From: Micromonospora sp. R77
GTDB taxonomy: Bacteria > Actinomycetota > Actinomycetes > Mycobacteriales > Micromonosporaceae
Reading direction: 5' to 3'
NCBI RefSeq assembly: GCF_022747945.1
Contig: NZ_JALDST010000001.1
Coordinates: forward strand, 1,674,001-1,738,000
DNA: 64,000 bases
The position numbers were made by a program, and so were the translations under genes. A model generated the notes under the pieces. That model saw nothing but the letters and a program-made list of their open reading frames with translations, searched no databases and was not told where the DNA came from. Positions within the stretch are counted from its first letter, which is position 1. Each line of letters opens with the position of its first letter. Shown here one piece after another: positions 23,028 to 34,055 of the stretch.

Positions 23028-23747
23028 GTGAAGATTCTGTCGCGCCGGAACGGACCGGCACGGAACGGAGACGTGAACGGCGACGGGCGGGTCGACGGGA
23101 AGGACCGCGTCGCGGCGACGGTGGACGAGCCGGGGCAGCCGGTGGTCACCGATCGGGAGGGCGACGGCGCGACGTACCGGAGCAGCACCACCCCCGACGA
23201 CGACCGGCGCGAGTGGGCGGCCGACCGGGCGGCGACCGCGCGGGCCGTCACCGGGCGGTCGGCGACGCCGGGCGCCGTGCGGGGCAGCGATCCCGACCCG
23301 GTCCACGACCGCACCGTCGACCTGGCCGGCAAGCAGTCCCTCGACCGGGACCGGGAGCCCACCCTGGAGCAGCCTGTACACCCGGACCTCGACCACCCGG
23401 CGGAGCCGCCGGTCGTCGGCCGGAAGCCCCGGGCCAGCCTGCTGGCGACGCTCGGTCTGATCGTCTCGGTGGTCGGCGCGCTCTTCGTGCTGACCGGCAC
23501 CCTCGCCGGGTACGGCGTGGGACTCGGCGCGGTCGGCGCGGTCCTCGCCGTGCTGGGCCTGATCGCCACCCGCCGCCGGCACGTCGCCGGCAAGCTGGAC
23601 GCGCTGATCGGCATCGCGGTCGGCCTGGCCGCCGTGGTGCTCGGCGTCGTGGCGCTGACCGGGCAGTTCGACTGGCCGACCACCGACGGTGACTGGGTAG
23701 GCCGATTCCGCGAGTGGCTCGACTCACAGTTTGCCGGCCGCTTCTGA
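23028..23747 (+). CDS. Membrane protein with charged N-terminal half and EF-hand-like loop
   Basis: 239 aa, unrecognised. Residues 1-135 are hydrophilic and probably disordered; near residue 15-26 the stretch NGDVNGDGRVDGKDRV fits a calcium-binding DxNxDGxxxxxD loop as in dockerins. The second half has three hydrophobic segments (LLATLGLIVSVVGALFVLTG, GVGLGAVGAVLAVLGLIA, LIGIAVGLAAVVLGVVAL) and ends in an amphipathic tail. GTG at 23028 is chosen for AGGAGG 7 bases upstream. A terminator hairpin follows about 100 bases later. Confidence 0.7.
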   Translation: MKILSRRNGPARNGDVNGDGRVDGKDRVAATVDEPGQPVVTDREGDGATYRSSTTPDDDRREWAADRAATARAVTGRSATPGAVRGSDPDPVHDRTVDLAGKQSLDRDREPTLEQPVHPDLDHPAEPPVVGRKPRASLLATLGLIVSVVGALFVLTGTLAGYGVGLGAVGAVLAVLGLIATRRRHVAGKLDALIGIAVGLAAVVLGVVALTGQFDWPTTDGDWVGRFREWLDSQFAGRF

Positions 23748-23792
23748 CGGGCACCTTTCGACTCGCCAGCGCACAGCGGGCACGCCCGACCA

Positions 23793-23828
23793 ACTCCGGT
23801 GGTTCACCGGACTCCGGTGGTTCACCGG
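23793..23828 (+). repeat. 18-bp direct repeat, each unit a small hairpin
   Basis: Two exact, adjacent copies of an 18-base unit (23793-23810 and 23811-23828), each containing CCGGTG-GTT-CACCGG. They are the first element in the 430-base gene-free stretch 23748-24180. Confidence 0.8.
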
Positions 23829-23843
23829 ACGGGCAGCACCTCT

Positions 23844-23874
23844 TTCGGGGGGCGGCGATTCGCCGCCCCCCGAA
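23844..23874 (+). terminator. 15-bp perfect hairpin
   Basis: TTCGGGGGGCGGCGA (23844-23858) and its exact complement (23860-23874) around one base, about 100 bases downstream of the membrane-protein stop. Likely the transcription terminator of that gene. Confidence 0.7.
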
Positions 23875-24018
23875 GTGCGTCCCCCTCCCCTCCGTGACGC
23901 CCGTCGATCATGAAGTCGTGGCGCCCGACAAGCCCCGCCAATGCCCAGTAATCCGGCGCCACCACTCCATGATCGGCCGCACCCGCGGTCGGCGGCGGGT
24001 GCGGTCGGCGGCGGGGTT

Positions 24019-24080
24019 GGCGCAACGAATCGTCGTCGGGTGGGGGGTAGACGCAAGGATTCGGCGGCCTACGCAAGTTC
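24019..24080 (+). promoter_or_regulatory. Repeated CGCAA motifs upstream of ddaH
   Basis: Three CGCAA words (near 24021, 24052 and 24072) lie 100-160 bases before ddaH; the first is in the partial palindrome GTTGGCGCAAC. Lrp/AsnC-type regulators, common for ddaH-rocD operons, bind TTGC/GCAA half-sites, so these may be operators. The rest of 23875-24018 shows nothing recognisable. Confidence 0.25.
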
Positions 24081-24180
24081 TGGCGGTGGATGTCGTCGGG
24101 GCGGGGCGCATACCGTTGACCAACGGCGCCAGCCCGTGGGCCACGGTGGCCGGGGCGCGCCCGACGCTGGGAGCAGGACA

Positions 24181-24998
24181 ATGACGATGGACGCCACCAG
24201 GCAGCGTTTTCTGATGTGCCGGCCGACGTACTTCGCCGTCGACTACGCGATCAACCCGTGGATGGACCCGACCGCCCCGGTCGACGCCGACCTGGCGATC
24301 CGCCAGTGGGAGCAGCTCCGGCAGACGTATCTGGACCTGGGCCACGAGGTCGAGCTGGTCGACCCGGTCGCCGGCCTGCCGGACATGGTCTTCGCCGCCA
24401 ACGGCGGCACGGTGATCGACGGCAAGGCGATGGCGGTGCAGTTCCGCGACCCGCAGCGCGCCGACGAGGCGCCCGCCTTCCGGGCCTGGTTCGAGGCCGC
24501 CGGCTTCGAGATGTACGACCCGAAGCACGTCAACGAGGGCGAGGGCGACGTCCTGCTGGTCGGTGACCACCTGCTCGCCGGCACCGGGTTCCGCACCGCG
24601 CACGCCTCGCACGCCCAACTCCAGGAGGTCTTCGGTTACCCGGTGATCACCATGCAGCTGGTCGACCCGCGCTTCTACCACCTGGACACCGCGCTGACCG
24701 TGCTCGACGAGCGGACCGTGGCCTACCTGCCGGAGGCGTTCTCGCCCGGCAGCCGGGCGGTGCTGCGCCGGCTCTTCCCCGACGCGATCCACGCCACCAT
24801 GGCCGACGCCGAGGTGCTGGGCCTGAACGCGGTCAGCGACGGCCGGCACGTGGTGCTGCCCGCGCAGGCCACCGACCTCGCCGCGAAGCTGCGCGACCGG
24901 GGCTACGAGACCATCGGCATCGACCTGTCCGAGCTGCGCAAGGCCGGCGGCGGTCCGAAGTGCTGCACGCTGCGACTCCGTCAGGGAAAGGCCACCAA

Positions 24999-25002
<4 letters not shown>
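24181..25002 (+). CDS. ddaH: Dimethylargininase / arginine-deiminase-fold hydrolase
   Basis: 273 aa, cytosolic. Hydrolyses N-omega-methylarginine to citrulline, or acts in arginine-to-ornithine breakdown. Motifs: RFLMCRPTYFAVDYAINPWM at the start, PDMVFAANGG, an FYHLDTAL block carrying catalytic His, and GPKCCTLRL at the end with the nucleophilic Cys. GGAGCAGGA precedes ATG at 24181. Its GTGA overlap with rocD ties the two, so the product probably feeds the ornithine branch. Confidence 0.85.
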
Positions 25003-26213
<1,211 letters not shown>

Positions 26214-26324
26214 CCGCCCGGGAAGGCCGCCGGAAAAGGGGCGGCTGACTCAGGGACGGGCCGCCGCAAAGGGGCGGCTGATCCGCACAGCAGGCCGCCG
26301 GAAAGACGATCCGCGCGTACGCGA

Positions 26325-26359
26325 AAGGGCGCCGGGACCGTGATGGTCCCGGCGCCCTT
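26325..26359. terminator. Bidirectional 15-bp hairpin between rocD and the FHA gene
   Basis: Arms 26325-26339 and 26345-26359 are exact complements with a 5-base loop, flanked by A's and T's, between convergent stops at 26213 and 26373. Upstream of it (26221-26285) are two similar GCCGCC...GGCGGC mini-hairpins in tandem. Confidence 0.8.
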
Positions 26360-26372
26360 CGTCGTTTCCGCG

Positions 26373-27519
26373 TCAGGGACGCGGCAGCCGCATCGCCATG
26401 GTGGGCGCCTCGGCCATCACCGAGGTGGGGGTGAACGGGGCGCCGCTGGGCAGTTCGTCGGCGCGGCCGATCTGCACCCCGGGGTAGAGCTCCACGATGT
26501 CGCCCTCAGTCAGCACCCGGGACTGCTGCGGGGCGAGCGTCAGCCGGTCCGGCTCGGCCATCGAGCCGCCCGGCCGGATGCCGGAGCCGTTGGTGCTGGT
26601 GTCGGTGACCACCACCTCGCCCACGCGCAGCTCGAAGCGGACGTGGCTGCGGCTGATCCACCGCCGCGACTCGTCGTTGAGCCACTGGCCGAGGGTGATC
26701 CCGCCGGTGGCGTCCGGCGCGCGGCCGACCAGCACCGGCTGCGCCTCGGTGAGCACGAAGCGGCGCCGGATCAGCCCGCCGATCCGCACCGCCAGCACCT
26801 CCGTACGCGGTCGCGGCCCGGCGTCGCCGAGCCGGGTGCCGTGCCGGGGCAGGTCGGCACGCCGCCGCGCAGGGTGGGCGGCGGCTGGCCGGCCGGGGCG
26901 CGGTCCACCCGGGCCAGGTCGGCGAAGGCGCCGCCGCCCCCACCGCCGCCGAAGAGCGCACAGCCCGGCTCGGGCAGCGCCACTGCCGGGCCAGCAGCTT
27001 CGCGCCGACCGGTGACCGGCTGCCGGACGCCGGGCTCTGCCCGCCACCGACGTGCGCGATGAACACCGGCCCACCGGCGCCGGGCACCGGGGCGAGCACC
27101 CGGCCGGGCTGCCCGAGCCACGGGAACCGGCCACCCAGCCCGTCGAACCGGACCCGGCTGAGGATGGGCAGGCCGAGCAGGTCGGCCACCTCCAGCATCC
27201 GGTCGCCGGGCTGGTCCAGCACCTCGACCAGGCCGTCGTCGGCCCAGCGGCGCACCACCATCCGCTCGTTGGAGGTCAGGTCGGCGTCGGAGAGCAGGGC
27301 CCGGTGCACGACGGCATAGACCGGGACGCTGTCCTCCTCCAGTTGGCGGGCCAGGGCGTCGATCACCATGCCGAGCCGGAGCAGGCTGGCCGGCCGGCCG
27401 CCGTCCAGGTCCTGCCAGCGGATCACCTCGGCCAGGTCGACGACGGCGCGGGCCAGGGAGGGGTCGGTGCAGACCCGCCCCTCGATGGCGTCCAGCACCT
27501 TGCTGATCTCGAATCTCAT
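26373..27519 (-). CDS. FHA-domain protein with zinc-ribbon-like centre (two frame breaks)
   Basis: Phosphothreonine-binding protein. The N-terminal 150 residues (MRFEISKVLDAIEGRV ... LLGLPILSRVRFDGLGGRFP) are alpha-helical and unrecognised. A middle segment pairs a Cys pattern (RC, PEPGC) with CPRHGTRL, suggesting a zinc ribbon. The C-terminal FHA domain has VLVGRAPDATGG, SRRWISRSHVRFELR and TDTSTNGSGIR. Three frames are needed, with switches near 26985 and 26855; each piece is well formed, so indels are likely. The start overlaps the pterin dehydratase stop (ATGA). Confidence 0.75.
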
Positions 27520-27809
27520 CGGGCGCTCCGGACGATCTCGTCGATCCGCCGGGCCAGCTCCACGTCGCGGTGGGTGACCCCGCCGGACGAGTGGGTGACG
27601 CAGCGGAAGGTCAGCGTCCGCCATCGGATGTCGATGTCGGGGTGGTGGTCCAGTTCCTCGGCCGCCTCGGCGACCCGGTCGACCACCGCGACGGCGGCCG
27701 GGAAACTACCGAGCTCGACGGTACGACTGATCCCGGTCGGATCACCCGACCACTCCGCCAACCCGTCCAGCTCGTCTCGCACCGCCTCCGCGGTGAGCAC
27801 GTCTGCCAT
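27516..27809 (-). CDS. 4a-hydroxytetrahydrobiopterin dehydratase (PCD/DCoH family)
   Basis: 97 aa, the normal size. Dehydrates 4a-hydroxytetrahydropterin; in bacteria it supports aromatic hydroxylases or moonlights in molybdopterin or folate metabolism. The signature is clear: EELDHHPDIDIRWRTLTFRC (catalytic His pair), then THSSGGVTHRDVELARRID. ATG at 27809 lies 6 bases after TAGGGT, so it is probably leaderless. It overlaps the FHA gene; no aromatic hydroxylase is nearby. Confidence 0.9.
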   Translation of the reverse strand: MADVLTAEAVRDELDGLAEWSGDPTGISRTVELGSFPAAVAVVDRVAEAAEELDHHPDIDIRWRTLTFRCVTHSSGGVTHRDVELARRIDEIVRSAR

Positions 27810-27845
27810 GGGACGACCCTACCGGGAGGCGGTGAGCAGGCATTC

Positions 27846-28898
27846 TCAGCCGGCCCGCAGCGGGCGGCCGACCTCGTGCAGGTGGGCCAGCGCCTGCCGG
27901 TACGACTCGACCAGCCCGGTCTCCGCGTACCCGACGCCCACCTGGGCGCAGTACGCCCGGACGATCGGCTGTGCCCGGCGCAGGTTGGCGCGGGGCATGT
28001 TCGGGAAGAGGTGGTGCTCGATCTGGTAGTTGAGCCCGCCCAGCGCCGTGTCCACGAACCGACCACCGCGTACGTTGCGCGAGGTGAGCACCTGCTTGCG
28101 CAGGAAGTCGAGGTCGTCGTCGGCGGTCGGCATCGGCATGCCCTTGTGGTTCGGGGCGAACGCGCAGCCCATGTAGAGGCCGAACAGCGCCTGGTGGACG
28201 ACCGCGAAGAGCAGCGCCCGCACCGGCGACATCACCGCGAACAGCAGCCCGAGGAAGCCGACGGCGTGCGCGACGAGCAGCACCGCCTCCACCGCCCGGT
28301 GCCGGACCGGGGTGGCCCACCGGCCGTCCGGTCCTCGGCCCACTAACGCCCGGACGCTCGCCACGTGCAGCGCCAGCCCCTCCAGCAGCAGCATCGGGAA
28401 GAAGAACCACGCCTGCCGGGCCGCCACCCACCGGCCGGCCCCCCGGGTCGCCGCCGCCTGCCCGTACGTCCAGACCAGCGCGCCCGCCCCGACGTCCGGA
28501 TCCTCGTCGGTGTGGTTCGGGTTGGCGTGGTGCCGGTTGTGCTTGTCGACCCACCAGCCGTAGCTGAGCCCGACGGCGAGGTTGCCGGCGATCAGCCCGG
28601 CCAGCTCGCTCGGCCCACGGCGGCGGAACATCTGCCGGTGACCGGCGTCGTGCCCGAGGAACGCCACCTGCGTGGTGGCCACCGCCATGCCGACCGCGAG
28701 CAGCAGCTGCGCCCACGAGTCGCCGAGCGCCACCACGCCCGCCCAGCCGGCGAGGAAGGCGCCCAGGGTGAGCACGATCCGCACCACGTACCGGCCGGGG
28801 CGGCGGTCCAGCAGGCCGGCCTCGGCGATCCGCCGCGACAGGTGGGCGTAGTCGCTACCCCGGCGTACCGGGGGCTCCGTCAGGGTCAGGGCGGTCAT
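27846..28898 (-). CDS. Membrane fatty acid desaturase
   Basis: 350-aa di-iron acyl desaturase of the delta-6/DesA3-like type. The three His boxes are present: FLGHDAGH (about 92), DKHNRHHANPNH (about 120) and LNYQIEHHLFPNMPR (about 300), with two pairs of membrane helices between them. It introduces a double bond into acyl-CoA or lipid-bound chains and so tunes membrane fluidity. ATG at 28898 has GGGAG upstream. No electron-donor gene (ferredoxin or reductase) is adjacent. Confidence 0.9.
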   Translation of the reverse strand: MTALTLTEPPVRRGSDYAHLSRRIAEAGLLDRRPGRYVVRIVLTLGAFLAGWAGVVALGDSWAQLLLAVGMAVATTQVAFLGHDAGHRQMFRRRGPSELAGLIAGNLAVGLSYGWWVDKHNRHHANPNHTDEDPDVGAGALVWTYGQAAATRGAGRWVAARQAWFFFPMLLLEGLALHVASVRALVGRGPDGRWATPVRHRAVEAVLLVAHAVGFLGLLFAVMSPVRALLFAVVHQALFGLYMGCAFAPNHKGMPMPTADDDLDFLRKQVLTSRNVRGGRFVDTALGGLNYQIEHHLFPNMPRANLRRAQPIVRAYCAQVGVGYAETGLVESYRQALAHLHEVGRPLRAG

Positions 28899-29026
28899 CC
28901 GTGCGCTCCCGTCGTCGGTGCGGGGTCGCGCCGACCGGCGCGACCCTCGGTAACCGATTCTGGCCGGCACGGTCGCCCTGGGTAATCCTGACAACCCCCG
29001 GACCGGTGGTGGGGCCGTCCCTACCC

Positions 29027-32000
29027 TCACCCCATCCGGCCGACCAGGGTCCGGAGCCGGTTCAGGTCGCGCCGGCGCCGTTCGTAGGTGGCGGCCAGCG
29101 CGATCAGGGCCAGCCCGCCGACCGCGAGGAAGATCCACCGGGGCAGCAGGTCCCAGCCCCGGGCCAGCTCGTGCAGGGCGAGCGGCACCAGCGTGGCGCT
29201 GCCCAGCAGCACCGGCGCCTGCCAGCGCCGGACCGCCCCGGCCAGCACTGCGGCGACCGCCGCCGCGCCGAGCGCCAGCCGCCGCCACGGCTGCGGGTCG
29301 GGGGCCACCAGCACCGAGACCAGGCTGGGCAGCAGCGCCGCGACGAGCCCCGGGCCGAGCGCCAACCAACTGGTCAGCCCGGGTCGGGCACCGAGCGCCA
29401 CCAGGCCGGCGGCGAGGGCCAGGCCGGCCGCCGGCAGGGTGTACGCCTCCAGCAGCACCACCCCGCCGGCCGCGAGCAGCAGCCAGCCGCCGAGCAGTTC
29501 GCTGACGCCGGCGACGGCGGCGAAGGCCCGCCGCCGGGCCGGCGACTCACCCCGCCGCAGCACCCGCAGCGCGACCGCCACCCCCAGAGCCCGCAGACCG
29601 CCGCCGCGTACCGGGGTGCTCCCCAGGTCAGCAGGACCGCCAGCACCGCCACCGCCTGCCCGACGGCCGTCACCGCCGGCCCGACCGTGGCCGCCCCGCC
29701 GGGCTCCCGCCGGGCCAGCAGCGGCGCGGCGTGCAGTGCCGCCACGGCGACCGCCAGCACCGCGAACGCGGCGGTCCGCACCGGCAGCCCGCCGGCCAGC
29801 GAGGCGGTCACCGCGAAGCCGGTCGCCGCCAGCACCGCCGCCGGCCAGCCGGCGATCCGGGTGGCCGCCTGCCGGCCGGCCGTACCGACGACCGCCGCCG
29901 CGACGACCAGCACACCCAGGCCGGCGAGCGTCCCGGCCCGGGTGGCGAGCAGGCCGCCGAACCCGGTCCCGCCGAGCATCATGCCCACCGGCAGCGCGAC
30001 CGGCACGAGCGCCCGATGCGGCCTGGCGAGCGCCGCGACCAACAGCGCGGCCACCCCGACCGCGAACGCGACGGCCGCTGTCACCGGCCACGGCGCCCGG
30101 ACGGCGGTCGACAGCACCGGCAGCGCCAGCGCACCGAACGGCAGCGCGACCAGGGCCGGCAGCCGCCGCCGCCCGGCAAGGATCCGCAGGTACGCCGCCC
30201 CGGCCGCGCCGAGCAGCAGCGCCGACCCGGCACCCCAGACCCCCGGCACCCGGTCCACGGTGGGCACCCCGACCAGGGCCGCACCGGCAGTTCGGCGAGC
30301 ACCCGCAGCACCACCGGGGCGGTGACCAGCAGGGCGAGCCCGGCCAGCGTGACACCCGCCGCCCGGGGGGCGAGGGCCGGCCGGTCTCCGCCACCGGAGG
30401 CCAGCGCCAGCAGCACACCCAGCGCGGCATAGCTCGCCACCGGTTCGTCGGCCGGTACGACCAGCGGCGCCACGCCGAGCAGCACGAGGGTCACGGCCAG
30501 CCCCGCCGAGGCGTACCCGAGCAGGTCCGGCCAGCGGCGACGGACCGCGAGCGTGGCGACCACCAGCAGCCCGGCGGCGGCGGCCGTCCCCCGCAGCTGC
30601 CACCAGGCCGGCACCCCGACGGCGAACAGCCCGACGGCCACTCCGGCCGGTACGGCGAGCGCCGCCGCGAGCAGCGCACCTGCCGCCGACGGCCGGTTGG
30701 GTGCCGAGGCCGCGCCGGCCCCGGGCCGCAGCGGCGAGTCCGACCGCGACGACCACCACCAGCGCCCCGCCCAGCGCGGCCGGGTCGGCGCACGCCACCA
30801 GCAGCGCGTGCCCGGTCAGCACGGCGCCGGCCAGCGCCGAGGCCAGGACGGTCGCGTACCGGGCGGTGGGACGCCGCACGGCGGCCAGCAGCAGCACCGC
30901 GCCGACCAGCAGGTCGACCGCCACCACCACCGGCCACGGGGTGGCCGCGACCGCCGGAGCGGCCAGCACGGTCAGCGCACCGCCGACCACCCCGACCACC
31001 GGCCGGGCGGCCCGGGGCAGCAGCACCGCCGCCGCCCCGGCGGTGAGCAGCACGGCGACGGGGAGTTGCCAGCCCCAGTGCGGTGCGGGCACCTCACCGG
31101 CGCCCGCCAGGCCGGCAGTGAGCCGTCCACCACCCGACCGGCCTGGTAGGCGGTGAGCGACGCGACCGCCTGGGCCAGCCCGGCGGCCACCACCAGCGCA
31201 CCGATCCGGGGCCCGGTACGCAGCCGCGCCGGCAGCAGCCGGACCGCCCCCGCGAGGGCGAGCACGATCACCCCGGCGGCCACCAGCAGCAGCCCCGGAC
31301 GCAGCGCGGCGACCGGCCGGAACAGCGCGGTGGCGAGCACCGGCACCAGCAGCCCGGCGGTCACCGCCCGGAAGGTCCGGCCACCGGCCAGCAGCGCGCC
31401 GCCGAAGAGGGCCAGCGCCACCACCAGCAACGGACCCCCGGCCAGCAGCGGCGTACCGGCGGCCCGCCCCCAGGCCAGCGGCACCAGCGCGCAGCCGGCG
31501 GCGACGGTCAGCGCGACCGCGTACCCGAGCCAGCCGAGCACCCGACCGGCGGCGACCGCCGTCGACCCGGCCGGGGCGGTCACCGGAGCCGGCGGTGCGG
31601 CGACCGACCCCCGCCGGCCGCCGCACCCCGATCCCCGCCGGGGCGGGGTGGACCGGTCCCCCACCGGTCACCCCGCCCCCCACCGTGACGCCGACCGGTG
31701 CCGGTGCGGCACCGCCCCGGCCGCGCAGGGCGACCACCACCACGAGGTCACCCAGCGCCACCACGGTGAGCACCAGCGCCCAGCCGGCGGCGGACGGTCG
31801 CGCCGCCGCGACGAGCAGCGGCAGCACCGGCTGCGCCACCAGCAGCGCCGCGAACCACGGCACGGTCAGCCGACTGAGCAGCGCGTACCCGGCGGCGATC
31901 GCCGCGCCGGCCCCCGACCAGCGCGGCATACCGGGTCCCGGGCCAGTCGGCCACCCCCGCGAGGTCGACGCTCCAGGCGGCGTACCCGTCGAGGAGCACC

Positions 32001-32611
32001 AGCAGCAGCCCCACCGCGGCGAACGTCTCGGCGGTGCCGCGCAGTCCGCGCCACCGGGCGACCAGCGGCACGGCGAGCGTGAGCCCGGTGAGCGCGACGA
32101 GGATCAGCGCCCGACCGGCCACGCCGACCGCCGCCCAGGCCACCGCCGTGAAGACCACGGCCGCGGTGCCGAGCAGCAGTCCACCCAGGACGAACAGGAG
32201 CCCCTGCACGGTCCGCGTCGAGGTCTCCGGCCGGCCGGGCCGGGCCGCCGGTGCGGCGTACCCCGTCAGCGGCGGCCCGACCGGCTGGGGTGCGACCGGC
32301 ATCGTCGCGGGCCCGACCGGCACCGTCGCGGGGCGGACCGGGACCGGCCGCGCCGGGTTCGGCGGCGGGATCTCCGCCCGGATCCGGGCGGCCAGCTCGG
32401 ACCGGCGCTGCCGGGCGGTGCCCAACCGGCCCAGCAGTTCCTGGTACGTCACCCGGGCCCGCTCCACCTCCGGCGTGAGCGTCGCGATCTGCCGGTCCAG
32501 CCGCACCACCTCCGCGGCGGGCGGGTACGGCGGGCGACCGCAGCCGGGGCACCCGGCGACGAGATCGGCGGGCGCGCCGCAGCCGGGACAGGGGTAGCCG
32601 GTGTTCTCCAC
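29027..32611 (-). CDS. Very large SCO7613-type polytopic membrane protein (multiple frame breaks)
   Basis: About 1,195 codons. The N-terminus has a zinc ribbon (PCPGCGAPADLVAGCPGCG), a short coiled coil (VVRLDRQIATLTPEVERARV) and a proline-rich linker, then more than 25 hydrophobic helices in Ala/Leu/Val-rich DNA, ending in a basic tail (ATYERRRRDLNRLRTL). This layout matches actinobacterial proteins with an 'SCO7613 C-terminal' domain, of unknown function. The helices continue across frame changes near 31930, 31620, 31110, 30720, 30285 and 29600, so no single ORF encodes it here. GTG at 32611 lies 6 bases after CATGCT. Either six indels in the assembly or a decayed gene. Confidence 0.7.
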
Positions 32612-32658
32612 CCGCACAGCATGGTGGCCGCGTCAAGGGCCGCCCAGAGTAGGAGTAC

Positions 32659-32979
32659 CTAGGGTCGGGTGTGCTCGTGCACCCAGGCCGCGTACGCCGG
32701 GTTGCCGCTCTCCACCCGGGTCACCAGGATCTCCGGCACCTCGTACGGGTGGTTGGCGCGGAGCTGGTCGACCAGGGCGGTCACCCGGTCCGGGGCGGTC
32801 TTGAACTGCACCGTCCACTCGGCGGTGGTCTGGATCGCGTTCTGCCACCAGTAGGTGCTGTCCACCTGCCCGCCGACCTGGGCACAGGCGGCCAGTCGCC
32901 CGGCGACGGCCGCCGCCGCCAGCACGTCGGCGACCCCGCGCGCGTCCACCACCGTCGTCACCACGCAGATCTGCTCCAC
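32659..32979 (-). CDS. cutA: Divalent-cation tolerance protein CutA
   Basis: 106 aa, trimeric cytoplasmic protein of the PII-like fold, linked to copper tolerance in E. coli. Family residues: CVVTTVVDARGVADVLAAAA, RLAACAQVGGQVDSTYWWQN and HPYEVPEILVTRVESGNPAY. GTG at 32979 lies 6 bases after TATGGT, so it is probably leaderless. No metal transporter is next to it. Confidence 0.9.
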   Translation of the reverse strand: MEQICVVTTVVDARGVADVLAAAAVAGRLAACAQVGGQVDSTYWWQNAIQTTAEWTVQFKTAPDRVTALVDQLRANHPYEVPEILVTRVESGNPAYAAWVHEHTRP

Positions 32980-33035
32980 GAGCGCACCATACGTGGGATT
33001 CCTGCCAATCGGCTGTAGGCCGGTCCGCGGCGGGG

Positions 33036-34055
33036 TCAGGCGATCGCGCCGTCCCGGTTCGCGGCGATCCACCGGTCGATCCGCGCCCACCAGTCGAAGA
33101 GCCAGTCGATGCGTTCCTGCCGGCCGGTCGGCACCTCCTCGGGCGGCACCGACCAGAAGCGCATCACGATCCGCTTGTCCATCGGCAGCTCCCGCCAGAC
33201 GTCCGTCACGGTGAGCATCCGGTCCAGGCCAGTGTGCGCCACGAAGATCACCCCGGCGTCGGGGGCGGCGTCCAGGGCGGCGAGCAGCCCGCCCGGCTGC
33301 GGCGCGAGCACGTGCTGCATCCGTTCGGCCCGCAGCGCCATCCGCTCCAGGCCCAGCGTCCGGAGCCGGGCGATCGCCCGCAGCCGCCGGCTCGGGGTGA
33401 AGTTGCCCCCCTCCGGGAAGATCACGAACGCGTCGTCGTCGTCCAGGCCGGCGGCGAGGTGGCCGATCTGGCCGACCACGGCCTCCCGGCCGTCCGGTCC
33501 GGGGGCGATGAACCGGTTGGGCAGCCGGTTCAGCAGGACGTCGATCGCCGGGTCCCACTGGAGGCTCTCCTTGAGCACGATCCGGGGCTCCCGGTGGAAC
33601 CAGTTGACCAGGGCGTGGATGAGGATGAACGAGTCGCCCGGCCCGGCGTGCCGGCAGAGCACCAGCTCCGGCCGGCCGGGCAGCGCGGTGTCCGGGTCGG
33701 TGCCGACCACGTCGATGCTCAGCCGCAACGTCCAGCGCGCCTGCCAGAACATCACCCGCAGGAACCAGCCGGCCACCACGTAGTGCGCCCGCTGGAAGGC
33801 CGGTGACCGCTTGTACGCGCCGAAGCCGGACGCCAGCCAGAGAGCGAAGAGGACGAGCAGCGCCGCCGCGTCCCAGACCAGGTAGACGGTGCCGATCCAG
33901 AGCAGCCGCAGGGGCCGCAGCCGGCCGGGCACCAGCGGCGAGGCGGCCAGCGCGAGCAGCGCCCAGACCGGCAGCGTGGTGACCAGCGCGACGGCGAGCA
34001 GCACCACGCCCGGGGCGAGCAGCAGCCGACGTACCCAGCGCGGGGGCAGCGGCAT
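33036..34055 (-). CDS. PlsC-like lysophospholipid acyltransferase
   Basis: 339 aa. Two or three N-terminal membrane segments (LLLAPGVVLLAVALVTTLPV, LVWDAAALLVLFALWLAS) are followed by the acyltransferase domain: CRHAGPGDSFIL (HX4D catalytic motif), FPEGGNFTPSRR and the late VIFVAHTGLD. Transfers acyl chains to lysophosphatidate-type acceptors. The start overlaps the patatin stop (TGATG), so lipase and acyltransferase are co-translated, suggesting a deacylation/reacylation pair. Confidence 0.85.
   Translation of the reverse strand: MPLPPRWVRRLLLAPGVVLLAVALVTTLPVWALLALAASPLVPGRLRPLRLLWIGTVYLVWDAAALLVLFALWLASGFGAYKRSPAFQRAHYVVAGWFLRVMFWQARWTLRLSIDVVGTDPDTALPGRPELVLCRHAGPGDSFILIHALVNWFHREPRIVLKESLQWDPAIDVLLNRLPNRFIAPGPDGREAVVGQIGHLAAGLDDDDAFVIFPEGGNFTPSRRLRAIARLRTLGLERMALRAERMQHVLAPQPGGLLAALDAAPDAGVIFVAHTGLDRMLTVTDVWRELPMDKRIVMRFWSVPPEEVPTGRQERIDWLFDWWARIDRWIAANRDGAIA

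Noticed and set aside
23793..23828. CRISPR array
   Set aside because: Only two directly abutting 18-base copies without spacers.
24019..24080. tRNA or riboswitch upstream of ddaH
   Set aside because: No cloverleaf or known aptamer core found; only short repeated words.
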